DNA of 22,321 nucleotides from an uncultured Prevotellaceae bacterium (GTDB taxonomy: Bacteria; Bacteroidota; Bacteroidia; Bacteroidales; Bacteroidaceae). The stretch covers positions 1-22,321 of the forward strand of contig CALFJA010000041.1 in NCBI GenBank assembly GCA_937877605.1, given 5' to 3'. The translations under genes and the position numbers were made by a program. The notes below the pieces were generated by a model that was not told where the DNA came from, searched no databases, and worked only from the letters and a program-made list of their open reading frames with translations. Within the stretch, counting starts at the first letter, position 1. Each line of letters opens with the position of its first letter. Positions 7,496-14,672 of the stretch are shown in pieces.

Positions 7496-8956
7496 TTATG
7501 CGTCGGTGCGTGTGGCCTGGCGGGCCAGGAAGGTGAATACATGGTCCATGTCGGGCTGGCCGAAACGCCGCTTCAATTCGTCGGGGGTACCCATGGCACT
7601 GATTTTCCCGTCGACCATGATGCTGATACGGTCGCAGTATTCGGCCTCGTCCATGTAGTGCGTGGTGACAAAGACGGTGATTCCGCGGCCGGCCGCATCG
7701 TAGATGAGTTCCCAGAACTGCCGGCGCGTAGCGGGATCGACGCCTCCCGTGGGCTCATCCAGAAAGACAATGCCGGGCTCGTGGAAGATACTCACCGAGA
7801 AGGCCAGTTTCTGTTTCCATCCGAGCGGCAGCGAACCGACCAGGCTGTGCTTGTGACCGGTGAAGTCGAGGCGTTCCAGCAGCAGGTCGGTCTTGCGGTC
7901 GATGTCCCTCGGCTGCATCCCGTAGATGCCCGCAAAGAGACGGATGTTCTCTGCCACGGTCAAATCCTCGTAGAGCGAGAACTTCTGGCTCATGTAGCCG
8001 ATGTGGCGTTTTATCTGCTCGTATTCGGTACGGATGTCGTAGCCGGCCACCCTGCCCGTACCGCTGGTGGGCTGGTTCAGCCCGGTGAGCATGTGCATGG
8101 CCGTGGTCTTTCCGGCGCCGTTGGCACCAAGGAAACCGAAAATCTCGCCCCGCTTCACACTGAAGGTGATGTCGTCGACGGCGCGAAACGAGCCGAAAGC
8201 CTTGACCAGATGGCTCACCTCTATGACATTCTCATGCCCGTCCTGGCCGGTAGCCGTGTGAATAATAGGGGGAGGGTTGAACACATCGGCAAACTGCCGC
8301 AGGATGTTCTCGGGGGTATCGATGCCCTTTATCTGGCCACTGCTGATGAAGGCGACGCGCTCACAGCGGCGGATTTCGTCAATATAGGGTGTCGATGCCA
8401 CCACGGTGATGCACTGTTCACGCAGCATTCCCAGCATGTCCCAAAGTTCCTTGCGGCTCACGGGGTCTACACCCGTGGTGGGTTCGTCCAGGAACAGCAC
8501 GCTGGGTTTGTGCACCAATGCACACGAGAGGGCCAGTTTCTGCTTCATTCCGCCGGAAAGGGCACCCGCCTTCCGATGCTCGAAGCGTTCAATCTGCGAA
8601 TAGATGGGACGGATGGTGTCGTACCCTTCTTCCACGGTCGTCCCGAAGATGGTGGCAAAGAACTCGAGATTCTCACGCACGGTGAGGTCCTGATAGAGCG
8701 AGAACCGACCAGGCATGTACCCTACCCTTTGCCTGACGGCCTTCATCTGCGACACCACATCGAAGCCATCAACGCTTGCTGAGCCCTCATCGGGGGTGTA
8801 GAGCGAGCACAGGATGCGGAACATGGTTGACTTGCCGGCACCGTCCGGGCCTATCAGTCCGAACAGTTCGCCCTGCTCCACGCTGAAACTCACATTGCGC
8901 AGGGCCTGCACCGAGCCGTAGCTCTTGCTGACATTGTCGACCTTTATTGCCTGCAT
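7496..8956 (-). CDS. Tandem-NBD ABC transporter ATPase (YbhF/RbbA type)
   Basis: A 486-residue protein with two fused nucleotide-binding domains that powers the two ABC-2 permeases. NBD1: Walker A GPDGAGKST (36-44), signature LSGGM (133-137), Walker B LFLDEPT (154-160). NBD2: Walker A GANGAGKTT (277-285), signature LPLGW (376-380), Walker B VFLDEPT (397-403), switch histidine H433 in TTHYMDE. In NBD1 the switch histidine is replaced by proline (ASTPYIDE, P190), and in NBD2 the signature is non-canonical, so the two ATP sites are not equivalent. YbhF-like proteins share at least the LPLG signature form. It starts 18 bp after the adaptor stop and is read with TolC, HlyD and the permeases. An antisense open frame of more than 500 codons across it is a shadow. 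Confidence 0.95.
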   Translation of the reverse strand: MQAIKVDNVSKSYGSVQALRNVSFSVEQGELFGLIGPDGAGKSTMFRILCSLYTPDEGSASVDGFDVVSQMKAVRQRVGYMPGRFSLYQDLTVRENLEFFATIFGTTVEEGYDTIRPIYSQIERFEHRKAGALSGGMKQKLALSCALVHKPSVLFLDEPTTGVDPVSRKELWDMLGMLREQCITVVASTPYIDEIRRCERVAFISSGQIKGIDTPENILRQFADVFNPPPIIHTATGQDGHENVIEVSHLVKAFGSFRAVDDITFSVKRGEIFGFLGANGAGKTTAMHMLTGLNQPTSGTGRVAGYDIRTEYEQIKRHIGYMSQKFSLYEDLTVAENIRLFAGIYGMQPRDIDRKTDLLLERLDFTGHKHSLVGSLPLGWKQKLAFSVSIFHEPGIVFLDEPTGGVDPATRRQFWELIYDAAGRGITVFVTTHYMDEAEYCDRISIMVDGKISAMGTPDELKRRFGQPDMDHVFTFLARQATRTDA

Positions 8957-8974
8957 GGGAACCAGTTCGGAGGG

Positions 8975-9874
8975 TTACAATTTCACTTCGCCGTACATTC
9001 CAATCTTTATATTACCGTCGTTCTGTACCAGAATCTTCACGGCATAGACCAAATCGGCACGCTCATCGTCGGTGACAATCGTCTTCGGGGTGAACTCCGA
9101 CTTGCCAGATATCCACGAGACGGTGCCCGGATATTCTGTTTTTGCACCCTTCCCGTAGTCGGCAAAGACTTTCACCTGCTGTCCTATGCGTACATCCTTC
9201 AACTGTGCGGAGGTGAGATAGGCACGAATGTACATGTTCTGCGTGTCGGCCAGCTTGAAGAGGGGTTTGCTGGCGGTGACGAACTCACCCCGTTCGACAT
9301 ACTTCTCCAGTACGGTTCCTGCCATCGGAGCCGCGATGTGGCACTTGCGCAGCTGGTCGCTGAGTTGAGACACCTGCACCGATGTAGCCGCTATCTGGTT
9401 GTTCAGCGTGGCGTTCTGGTTGTCAAGGGTGGAAAGTTGGGCATCGAGTTGCCGCTGCAGGACTTGCACATTGGCCTTGGCATCGTCGAGGGTCTTCGAC
9501 GGTGCGGCGCCGTCACGGACCAATTCGGAGTAGCGCTGCTGCTCACGACGGGCCTTTGCCAACTGTTCGCGGAGGGCAGCTATTTGCTTCTGCGTGTCGG
9601 GTTTCTGACTGGAGTAGACCTGTTTTGTGGTTTCCAGTTGTTTCAGTTGCAGCCAGATTTGCGTCGTGTCTATCAGACCCACTTCCTGCCCTGCGGCAAG
9701 TTGGGAGCCTTCTTCCACATTGAAGGACAGCAAGACCCCGTTTTGCTCGGCATAGACGGTGGTCTCCGTGGCTTCGAACACACCTGTGGCATCGTAGTCC
9801 TTCGCCGATTTCTTACAACCGGCGAACAATAGGAGGAGTAATTGCAGGGCGATTATCTTTTTCATATAGCGCAT
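8975..9874 (-). CDS. HlyD/YbhG-type periplasmic adaptor lipoprotein
   Basis: A 299-residue membrane-fusion protein that bridges the ABC-2 permeases and the TolC-like channel. The N terminus carries a lipoprotein signal, IIALQLLLLLFAGC, with the lipidated cysteine at C20 (C17 if the alternative ATG at 9865, starting MKKIIAL, is used). Order: beta/lipoyl half (TVYAEQNGVLLSFNVEEGSQ), a long alpha-helical coiled coil at about 70-160 rich in Gln, Leu and Lys, then the second lipoyl half (KCHIAAPMAGTVLEKYVERG) and a beta-barrel domain ending MYGEVKL. The size is standard for the YbhG/EmrA-like branch. It starts 6 bp after the TolC stop. A lipid anchor instead of a transmembrane helix is common for adaptors in Bacteroidetes. 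Confidence 0.93.
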   Translation of the reverse strand: MRYMKKIIALQLLLLLFAGCKKSAKDYDATGVFEATETTVYAEQNGVLLSFNVEEGSQLAAGQEVGLIDTTQIWLQLKQLETTKQVYSSQKPDTQKQIAALREQLAKARREQQRYSELVRDGAAPSKTLDDAKANVQVLQRQLDAQLSTLDNQNATLNNQIAATSVQVSQLSDQLRKCHIAAPMAGTVLEKYVERGEFVTASKPLFKLADTQNMYIRAYLTSAQLKDVRIGQQVKVFADYGKGAKTEYPGTVSWISGKSEFTPKTIVTDDERADLVYAVKILVQNDGNIKIGMYGEVKL

Positions 9875-9880
9875 AGCAGA

Positions 9881-11155
9881 TTAATTGTTTGATATGATTT
9901 TCTGGTCGTAAAGTTCCTTCAGTAATTCAATTTCGTGGATGGACTGTTGCAATTTCGCGGCATTCTCGTTGTTGATTTCGCGTATCAGGTCGTTCACATC
10001 GATGATGCCGTGCACCAGCTTCGATTCTGCCGCCTGGCGGATGGAAGTGCGCAGTGCAATGATTTCGGCATCGTTCCGGAGCAACTGGCGGTAGCGGTTG
10101 ACCTCTTCCGACGCCTGGAGTTGTTCCAATCGGTTGTTGAAGAGGAATGTCTCGCGCTGCACTTCATAGAGAGAACGCTGTGTCTGGAGTTGCTCGCTGT
10201 CGCTCTTGTGGGTGTACAGTTGCCCGAAGTTCCAGGTAATGCGTGCCCCCACCATGCCGTTAAGCGAGAACTCACGATGGCGCATATCCTCGAACATGTT
10301 GTAGCCAGGGTATCCATAGAAGCCCGATGCGAAAAGACTGACCTTCGGACGCAGCCTGACATTGAGCAATTGCTGCTGTTTGTCGAGCAATTGTAGCTGG
10401 CTGTCGATGAGCCGCAGTTCGGGACGATTGTTGCCGGTGCCGCTGTCCACCATCGGCGGTCGGGCCACCTGACTGATTTCCTGGCCGCAGAAGGCAGAGA
10501 GAACGGACAGCAGCGACTGCCGTTGGGAGCGCAGACTGACTATCTGCTGCTCCACATCGAGGCGCTCGGCCCTGACATTGTTGTAGTCGCTGAGTGCCGC
10601 CGTGCCGTGTTTGTACATCGACGAGAGTTTGTCTTCGCTCGAACGGAACAACTCCTGCATGTCTTCCAGGAGCAGGATACGCTCATCGGCAAGCAGGACG
10701 CCGAAAAACAGGTCGTTCACTCGCTGGCGGACGGCATAGAGCGCCACATCGGTCTGTGCCTCCTGCACCTCCCCCTGCTGTCGTGCGACCTCTTGCTGGG
10801 CCTTGATGCTGCCGCCGTCGTAAACCAGTTGGTTGACATCTATGCCCACTTTGTACTGGTCGCGCTTCAGGCCTTCCATCTGGATGCCCATCTGTGAGAG
10901 CATTCCCTGCATCTCTCCGGGCCAACTGGCCACATCGCTCTGCAGCGTTGCCTGCGCCGTAGCCGACACCTGCGGCAGCCATCCCTTCCGGATGCTCTGC
11001 AAAGTGAACTGCGTGGTTTGCCGCAAGAGGTCGTATTGCCGAATCTGCGGATAGTTCCTGCGGGCGGCTTCCTGGCATTCGTCGAGCGTGGTCTGTGCCG
11101 TTCCGGCAAGCGCGAAGCCCAGCATGAGCACCGAAACAAAGGATATTCTCTTCAT
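9881..11155 (-). CDS. TolC-like outer-membrane efflux protein
   Basis: A 424-residue outer-membrane efflux protein (OEP/TolC family), the exit channel of this exporter. A signal peptide covers about residues 1-20 (ISFVSVLMLGFALAGTAQ), followed by TTLDECQEAARRNYPQIRQ, the classic first helix of TolC-type proteins. Long heptad-like helices alternate with a beta region (VSLFASGFYGYPGYN, then MVGARITWNFG). An upstream in-frame ATG at 11179 lies inside the -7 promoter box, so the start at 11155, which also gives a proper signal peptide, is chosen. It is the first gene of the five-gene operon and is divergent from an AraC-family regulator with a 158-bp gap between starts. Drug or bile-acid efflux is a reasonable guess for the system, not shown. 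Confidence 0.93.
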   Translation of the reverse strand: MKRISFVSVLMLGFALAGTAQTTLDECQEAARRNYPQIRQYDLLRQTTQFTLQSIRKGWLPQVSATAQATLQSDVASWPGEMQGMLSQMGIQMEGLKRDQYKVGIDVNQLVYDGGSIKAQQEVARQQGEVQEAQTDVALYAVRQRVNDLFFGVLLADERILLLEDMQELFRSSEDKLSSMYKHGTAALSDYNNVRAERLDVEQQIVSLRSQRQSLLSVLSAFCGQEISQVARPPMVDSGTGNNRPELRLIDSQLQLLDKQQQLLNVRLRPKVSLFASGFYGYPGYNMFEDMRHREFSLNGMVGARITWNFGQLYTHKSDSEQLQTQRSLYEVQRETFLFNNRLEQLQASEEVNRYRQLLRNDAEIIALRTSIRQAAESKLVHGIIDVNDLIREINNENAAKLQQSIHEIELLKELYDQKIISNN

Positions 11156-11176
11156 AGTCTGTGGTTTCGTTTGCTG

Positions 11177-11184
11177 CAAAGGTA
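11177..11184 (-). promoter_or_regulatory. -7 promoter box of the efflux operon
   Basis: On the minus strand the sequence reads TACCTTTG, a match to TAnnTTTG, 21 bp upstream of the chosen TolC ATG at 11155. It overlaps an upstream in-frame ATG, which argues against that start. No convincing -33 TTTG sits 19-20 bp upstream, as would fit a promoter that needs an activator such as the adjacent AraC-family protein. Confidence 0.6.
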
Positions 11185-11251
11185 ACAGGTTTTCAGCGTT
11201 ATATGCTTATCCAATCGGCAGAATATATGTTCTTTTTGTACAAAAACACCT

Positions 11252-11259
11252 TATTTTTG
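11252..11259 (+). promoter_or_regulatory. -7 promoter box of the AraC-family gene
   Basis: TATTTTTG matches TAnnTTTG and lies 54 bp upstream of the regulator ATG at 11314. A TTTTTG run at 11233-11238 is closer than the usual 19-20 bp, so the -33 box is uncertain. If this promoter is real, upstream in-frame starts around 11161-11202 cannot be used. Confidence 0.45.
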
Positions 11260-11313
11260 CTACTATTTCCCATTTTCTCATTACCTTTATGTCGGTTTTT
11301 AACACATAAGCAC

Positions 11314-12213
11314 ATGCAACAGGAAGAACTAAATCGGTATACACTGGCCGAACTTCGCGAGTTATTGGAAGGACAGAACGAGTTGCTGGTGAACAACTAC
11401 CTCTCCCAACATCTTGCCATTGCGATCAACCTGGCTCCCGTAGTCAGGACCTGGGACTTTATCCGCAAGCCATTCCTGCTGGAAGAGATGCGCATACTCA
11501 TCGTGAAAGAGGGATGGGCAGAGCCGATGGTCAACCTCGTAGACTACCATCTGGAGCAGGGCGATCTGCTGTTCCTCGGTCCCAACTGCATCGCACAGAT
11601 CCGAAACCTCTCTGACAATGTACAAGGTCTGGCCATATCGATGAGCGACGAACTGTTCCGTCTGGCACTGGGAAACCATGTGCCGAAGGCTTTCGACGGA
11701 CATGTGCGCGACTTCAAAGTCCATCTTGACGAGGAACAGTTGCAGAACTTGCAAGATATCCACGCGCTATTGTTCGACTATACCCGCCGCGCAGACCACA
11801 GTCCGCAGACCACGCTCCACCTCATTGCGGCCTTTCTCTGGCATGTCGATGCCTTATGGGGAAAGGCCGAGCAGAGCAACTCGGGGACACTCTCCTACGA
11901 ACAGAAACTGCTTGCCAATTTCATTCAGCTGGTGAATGCCCACGCGCGGAAGGAGCACGGCATCGGCTTCTATGCCGAACGGCTCTTTTTGTCGCCCCGC
12001 TATTTCAGCACACTCATAAAGAAGGCAAGCGGGCGCACGGCAAAAGAGTGGATTGACGATGCCATACTGATGAACATCAAGGTGGAACTGAAGCACACCG
12101 GCAAGCAGGTGGCCGAAATCAGCGAGGAAATGAACTTCCCCAACCCGGCATTCTTCTGCAAGTATTTCAAGCGCCTGACGGGCATCACCCCGCAACAATA
12201 CAGACGGAGTTAG
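11314..12213 (+). CDS. AraC-family transcriptional regulator
   Basis: A 299-residue regulator. The N-terminal 190 residues form a cupin-like ligand or dimerisation domain (RKPFLLEEMRILIVKEG, then YHLEQGDLLFLGPN). The last 100 residues carry the AraC/XylS double helix-turn-helix: GIGFYAERLFLSPRYFSTLI for the first HTH, then ISEEMNFPNPAFFCKYFKRL and TGITPQQYRRS at the C terminus. The open frame extends upstream to about 11161, but that part covers the promoter and encodes an unlikely hydrophobic stretch, so the ATG at 11314 is chosen. It is divergently transcribed from the TolC-led efflux operon and is the natural candidate for its regulator, perhaps activating it when a toxic ligand binds; that link is inferred from position. 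Confidence 0.92.
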   Translation: MQQEELNRYTLAELRELLEGQNELLVNNYLSQHLAIAINLAPVVRTWDFIRKPFLLEEMRILIVKEGWAEPMVNLVDYHLEQGDLLFLGPNCIAQIRNLSDNVQGLAISMSDELFRLALGNHVPKAFDGHVRDFKVHLDEEQLQNLQDIHALLFDYTRRADHSPQTTLHLIAAFLWHVDALWGKAEQSNSGTLSYEQKLLANFIQLVNAHARKEHGIGFYAERLFLSPRYFSTLIKKASGRTAKEWIDDAILMNIKVELKHTGKQVAEISEEMNFPNPAFFCKYFKRLTGITPQQYRRS

Positions 12214-12257
12214 CCTGCGAAGTGCGCATGAACACACTTTCCTTTCGGGAAAAAGCA

Positions 12258-12296
12258 AGCGGCCGCGCCATCATTGTGGCGCGACCGCTCTTTATT
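12258..12296 (+). terminator. Terminator of the AraC-family gene
   Basis: AGCGG CCGCGCCA (12258-12270) pairs with TGGCGCGA CCGCT (12277-12289) over 13 positions with one mismatch and a 6-nt loop, followed by CTTTATT. It lies 44 bp after the regulator stop. Confidence 0.75.
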
Positions 12297-12303
12297 AGGC
12301 CTG

Positions 12304-12328
12304 CCCGCCGTGGAAAAGCGACGGCGGG
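12304..12328 (-). terminator. Hairpin at the 3' end of the 12345-12908 gene
   Basis: CCCGCCGT (12304-12311) and ACGGCGGG (12321-12328) form a perfect 8-bp GC-rich stem with a 9-nt loop, 17 bp beyond the stop of the minus-strand lipoprotein gene. The following minus-strand sequence is only weakly T-rich, so termination is less certain than for the neighbouring hairpin. Confidence 0.45.
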
Positions 12329-12344
12329 ACAATCGGCAGACTAA

Positions 12345-12908
12345 TTACTTTGATATTGGCATAAACTCTGTGAATGGGCCTTCGTAGACAATAGAGAAAG
12401 TCGCACTTGACAGCAGTGCCGCTTCCCCTACCGCCACTTTGCGGGGCGCGGTTTCCTTTGATGTCTTTCCAACAACCTGTCCCCTTGCCACGACGGCCAC
12501 CTTGTTGCCCTTGATGTTCACCTGCATGGTTCCCGACTGGAAGTCACCTTCGTCGGTATAGAACCAATTGCCAAGGATTCCCACGCCACAATACCAAAGT
12601 GCGTTGTCTTCATCGTCGCGAGAGGTCTGGTTCTTTGTCAAGTCAAGACGCTTGCCTACTTTGTCCTCACCCAAGGAAACGGCTATTTCATTTCCCGTTC
12701 CATAGTTGAAATAAATGTCATACCCACGACCTTCATCATGGAAGACGCTGACACTTGAGATGGCTACCTGTTCGCCGTTGAGGAGAATCATGTCGGCATC
12801 TTCGTCGCCATCGTCGCCACAAGAAGTGAGTGTGAACGAGAACATCGACACTGCGAGGAACATGAAGACTGTCTTCACGATGCTCTTCCAGTCCTGTAAT
12901 GATTTCAT
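12345..12908 (-). CDS. Hypothetical lipoprotein
   Basis: A 187-residue predicted lipoprotein of unrecognised family. The signal is long: a basic N region (MKSLQDWKSIVK), a hydrophobic core VFMFLAVSMFSFTL, and the lipobox LTSC with the modified cysteine at C30. An acidic linker follows (GDDGDEDAD), which may act as a surface-export-type signal in Bacteroidetes. The rest is probably a beta-rich domain: ISSVSVFHDEGRGYDIYFNY, WYCGVGILGNWFYTDEGDF, GTMQVNIKGNKVAVVARG. The FQSGTMQVNIKGNKV segment resembles small Bacteroidales lipoproteins that form a beta-sandwich. It stands 120 bp downstream of another exported protein gene and has no clear promoter box of its own, so it may be read from upstream. 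Confidence 0.8.
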   Translation of the reverse strand: MKSLQDWKSIVKTVFMFLAVSMFSFTLTSCGDDGDEDADMILLNGEQVAISSVSVFHDEGRGYDIYFNYGTGNEIAVSLGEDKVGKRLDLTKNQTSRDDEDNALWYCGVGILGNWFYTDEGDFQSGTMQVNIKGNKVAVVARGQVVGKTSKETAPRKVAVGEAALLSSATFSIVYEGPFTEFMPISK

Positions 12909-12962
12909 AGATTGTTTTTTATAGGTTAAGCACTAAATTAATCATTATTTCCTATCCGGCGG

Positions 12963-12996
12963 CAATGCCGAATCCGGTAAGGTATTTCCGGCATTG
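12963..12996. terminator. Possible dyad between two exported-protein genes
   Basis: CAATGCCG (12963-12970) and CGGCATTG (12989-12996) form an 8-bp stem with an 18-nt loop, 33 bp downstream of the minus-strand gene ending at 13029. It lacks a clear T tract on the minus strand, so it may be an attenuator or an inactive dyad. Confidence 0.3.
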
Positions 12997-13028
12997 GTTT
13001 TCTGATTGTTTCTTTCTAATTCTGTCGG

Positions 13029-13964
13029 CTACTTCATCTCAGGAAACATATCCGGGGTCCAGGTATGGTAGTCGAGGTCGTAGATGACGGTCTCGAATCC
13101 GGTGCCATCGGCATACACGCGCTTGAGCAGAAGCCCGTTCGACGGGTCCACCCAATACACGGAACCCATGTCGCCCGACGGCGGTCGCTGACGAGTGTCG
13201 AACTTCCAGCAGCGGATGCCAAGGAAGGTTTCATCACCTACATAGTAGAGCCCCAATGCCTCAATGGGCCATCCGTAGGTATGGAAGTCCTGCAACAGGT
13301 CACCTCGGGGCTCATCCTCGCCGGTCGTCACGATGCCGAACTCCAGGAGTGCCCACGGAAAGGTCTTGTCGGGGTCTTTCGGTGCAAAATCCTTAAAGTA
13401 ACGCTCAAAGTCCCAGTCGTTATCGTCGCCGCATTCGTCAGTGTAACGGAATTCCGGATCCAAGGCCGAAGCCTGATAGCCCCTCCGTGTCTTAAAGTCA
13501 AAACGGCTGTAGATAGTTCCGATACGGGGCTCATGCTGAGTGACCAGGGCATAGATGTTGTCAATGCGTGCGGCATGGTCAACCCATCCCGTCTTGAGTT
13601 CTCTCGTAGCCACATGGAAGTAGTTGGCGGGGTACTTCAGTTCGTAGTGCCCCTTCCAGCCGCCCGCCTGTGCATTGCCCTCAACAACGCGCACCAGGCA
13701 CTTGGCTGTCTTGCCGCTGGCAAAGGTTGCCGTGAGCATGACAAGACCTGCCTTGAGACCCTTGACGCTCACCTGCCGCCCCATGCGGGCGGCACGGACA
13801 CAGTCGATGTCACCCGATTTATCTACGGACTTGATTACTTCATTGCCTGGTTTCCACTGGATGGACTGCCCTACGAGGATGGTGTAGTCGGGCTTGACTT
13901 CCTGTGCGCCGGCCGACAGGGCCATGAAACAGGCAAAAAGGAGGAAAAGAATGGATTTTCTCAT
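13029..13964 (-). CDS. Hypothetical exported protein with Big-like N-terminal domain
   Basis: A 311-residue protein with a signal peptide (MRKSILFLLFACFMALSAGA, cleavage near AQ-E). Residues 22-95 look like a small beta-sandwich of the bacterial Ig-like/pilus-accessory kind (ILVGQSIQWKPGN, GRQVSVKGLKAGLVMLTATF, KCLVRVVEG). The C-terminal 200 residues contain MGSVYWVDPSNGLLLKRVYA followed by FETVIYDLDYHTWTPDMFPE, a pattern of antiparallel strands like LolA/DUF4292-type periplasmic carriers, with a WVDP turn. The family is not recognised with confidence and the function is unknown. It probably lies in the periplasm or at the outer membrane. The genes on both sides also encode exported proteins on the same strand. 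Confidence 0.8.
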   Translation of the reverse strand: MRKSILFLLFACFMALSAGAQEVKPDYTILVGQSIQWKPGNEVIKSVDKSGDIDCVRAARMGRQVSVKGLKAGLVMLTATFASGKTAKCLVRVVEGNAQAGGWKGHYELKYPANYFHVATRELKTGWVDHAARIDNIYALVTQHEPRIGTIYSRFDFKTRRGYQASALDPEFRYTDECGDDNDWDFERYFKDFAPKDPDKTFPWALLEFGIVTTGEDEPRGDLLQDFHTYGWPIEALGLYYVGDETFLGIRCWKFDTRQRPPSGDMGSVYWVDPSNGLLLKRVYADGTGFETVIYDLDYHTWTPDMFPEMK

Positions 13965-14185
13965 GGTTTATGTTCGTTTTCTGTAATGGTCTGATGGAAA
14001 CGAAAGCAGGGAGTGTTTCCACTTCCGGAAGGCGGTCTTTCCAGCCCTTGAAAACAGCGGTTTTCCATTTGGGGCCCAAACGCATTGCAACTGCCGCCCA
14101 AACGGACGATGAACGGGGCCTAAACGCAATGTGTTTGGACGGCTTTTGGAAAACAGTTCAGGAAAGCCCTGTTTCCGGGGGGTCC
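13965..14185. other. Intergenic region dominated by the second 95-bp repeat
   Basis: The gap between two minus-strand genes is almost half filled by the repeat at 14060-14154. No -7 box for the 13029-13964 gene was found in the remaining sequence. Confidence 0.5.
14060..14154 (-). repeat. 95-bp interspersed palindromic repeat, copy 2
   Basis: It has the same length and orientation as the copy at 5162-5256. On the minus strand both begin GTTTTCCAAAAGCCG, share a central CGTTTGGGCGGC and then a TTGC-ATGCGTTTGGG-type segment, and end in GGGAAAC or TGGAAAAC. In this copy the internal stem is weaker because the middle has diverged, while the terminal inverted repeats (GTTTTCC/GGAAAAC) are perfect. 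It sits 31 bp downstream of the beta-flower gene. Confidence 0.8.
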
Positions 14186-14596
14186 CTACATATTGAACAA
14201 ATTGAAGAAGAACACCAGTGCAGCCTGTTTCTTTGGCACGCCGCGGGCATAGCCTATGGTTGCGTTGCTGGCGTTGCGCACGGTACCGTCGTCGCTGATT
14301 TTTCCGATGGTAGAGTTGCTGCTGTTGCGCACGGTGCCGTCGGACTCGACATAGCCTATGGTCGAATTGCTGGCATTGCGGATGGTGCTGCCGTCAATCT
14401 TGCCGATGAGTCGGTTGCTGGCATCGCGCACATCACCGTTACTGCTTATCTTTCCGACCAGGCTGTTGCTGGAGTTGCGGACATCACCGCTGCTGCTGAT
14501 GGAGCCGATGGTGGAGTTGCTGCTGTTGCGCAGCGTCTGGGCGTCGACGCTCAACGCCACTCCCAGGGCAATCAACATAAGGAAAAGTCGTCTCAT
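14186..14596 (-). CDS. 5-fold beta-flower-type repeat protein
   Basis: A 136-residue exported protein. A signal peptide (MRRLFLMLIALGVALSVDA) is followed by six tandem repeats starting at R23, R40, R57, R73, R90 and R107, with a 17-residue period (one unit has 16). The consensus is R-N/D-S/A-S-N-S-T-I-G-K-I-S-x-x-G-T/D-V. The protein ends in a hydrophobic tail, AALVFFFNLF. This matches the small Bacteroidales proteins known as 5-fold beta-flower, in which each repeat forms a beta-hairpin blade; no biochemical function is known to me. The gene has its own promoter (-7 box at 14626-14633). Confidence 0.85.
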   Translation of the reverse strand: MRRLFLMLIALGVALSVDAQTLRNSSNSTIGSISSSGDVRNSSNSLVGKISSNGDVRDASNRLIGKIDGSTIRNASNSTIGYVESDGTVRNSSNSTIGKISDDGTVRNASNATIGYARGVPKKQAALVFFFNLFNM

Positions 14597-14625
14597 TGTT
14601 TAATTTGTTTTAAGTATTTGTTTCA

Positions 14626-14655
14626 CAAAGTTAGGCTTTTTGCATAAAACTGCAA
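14626..14655 (-). promoter_or_regulatory. Promoter of the beta-flower gene
   Basis: On the minus strand TTG (14655-14653) is followed after 19 bp by TAACTTTG (14633-14626), which matches the Bacteroidetes consensus in sequence and spacing. It lies 29 bp upstream of the ATG at 14596 and overlaps no gene. Confidence 0.75.
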
Positions 14656-14672
14656 GCGGAACTGCCGTTTTT

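Noticed and set aside
7109..8782. 557-codon plus-strand frame across the ABC ATPase
   Set aside because: The opposite strand carries perfect Walker, signature and D-loop motifs; the plus-strand frame is a GC-rich shadow with no domain.
14186..14596. CRISPR-like or tandem DNA repeat
   Set aside because: The periodicity of about 51 bp is explained by coding for 17-residue protein repeats in one open frame with a signal peptide; there are no unique spacers.
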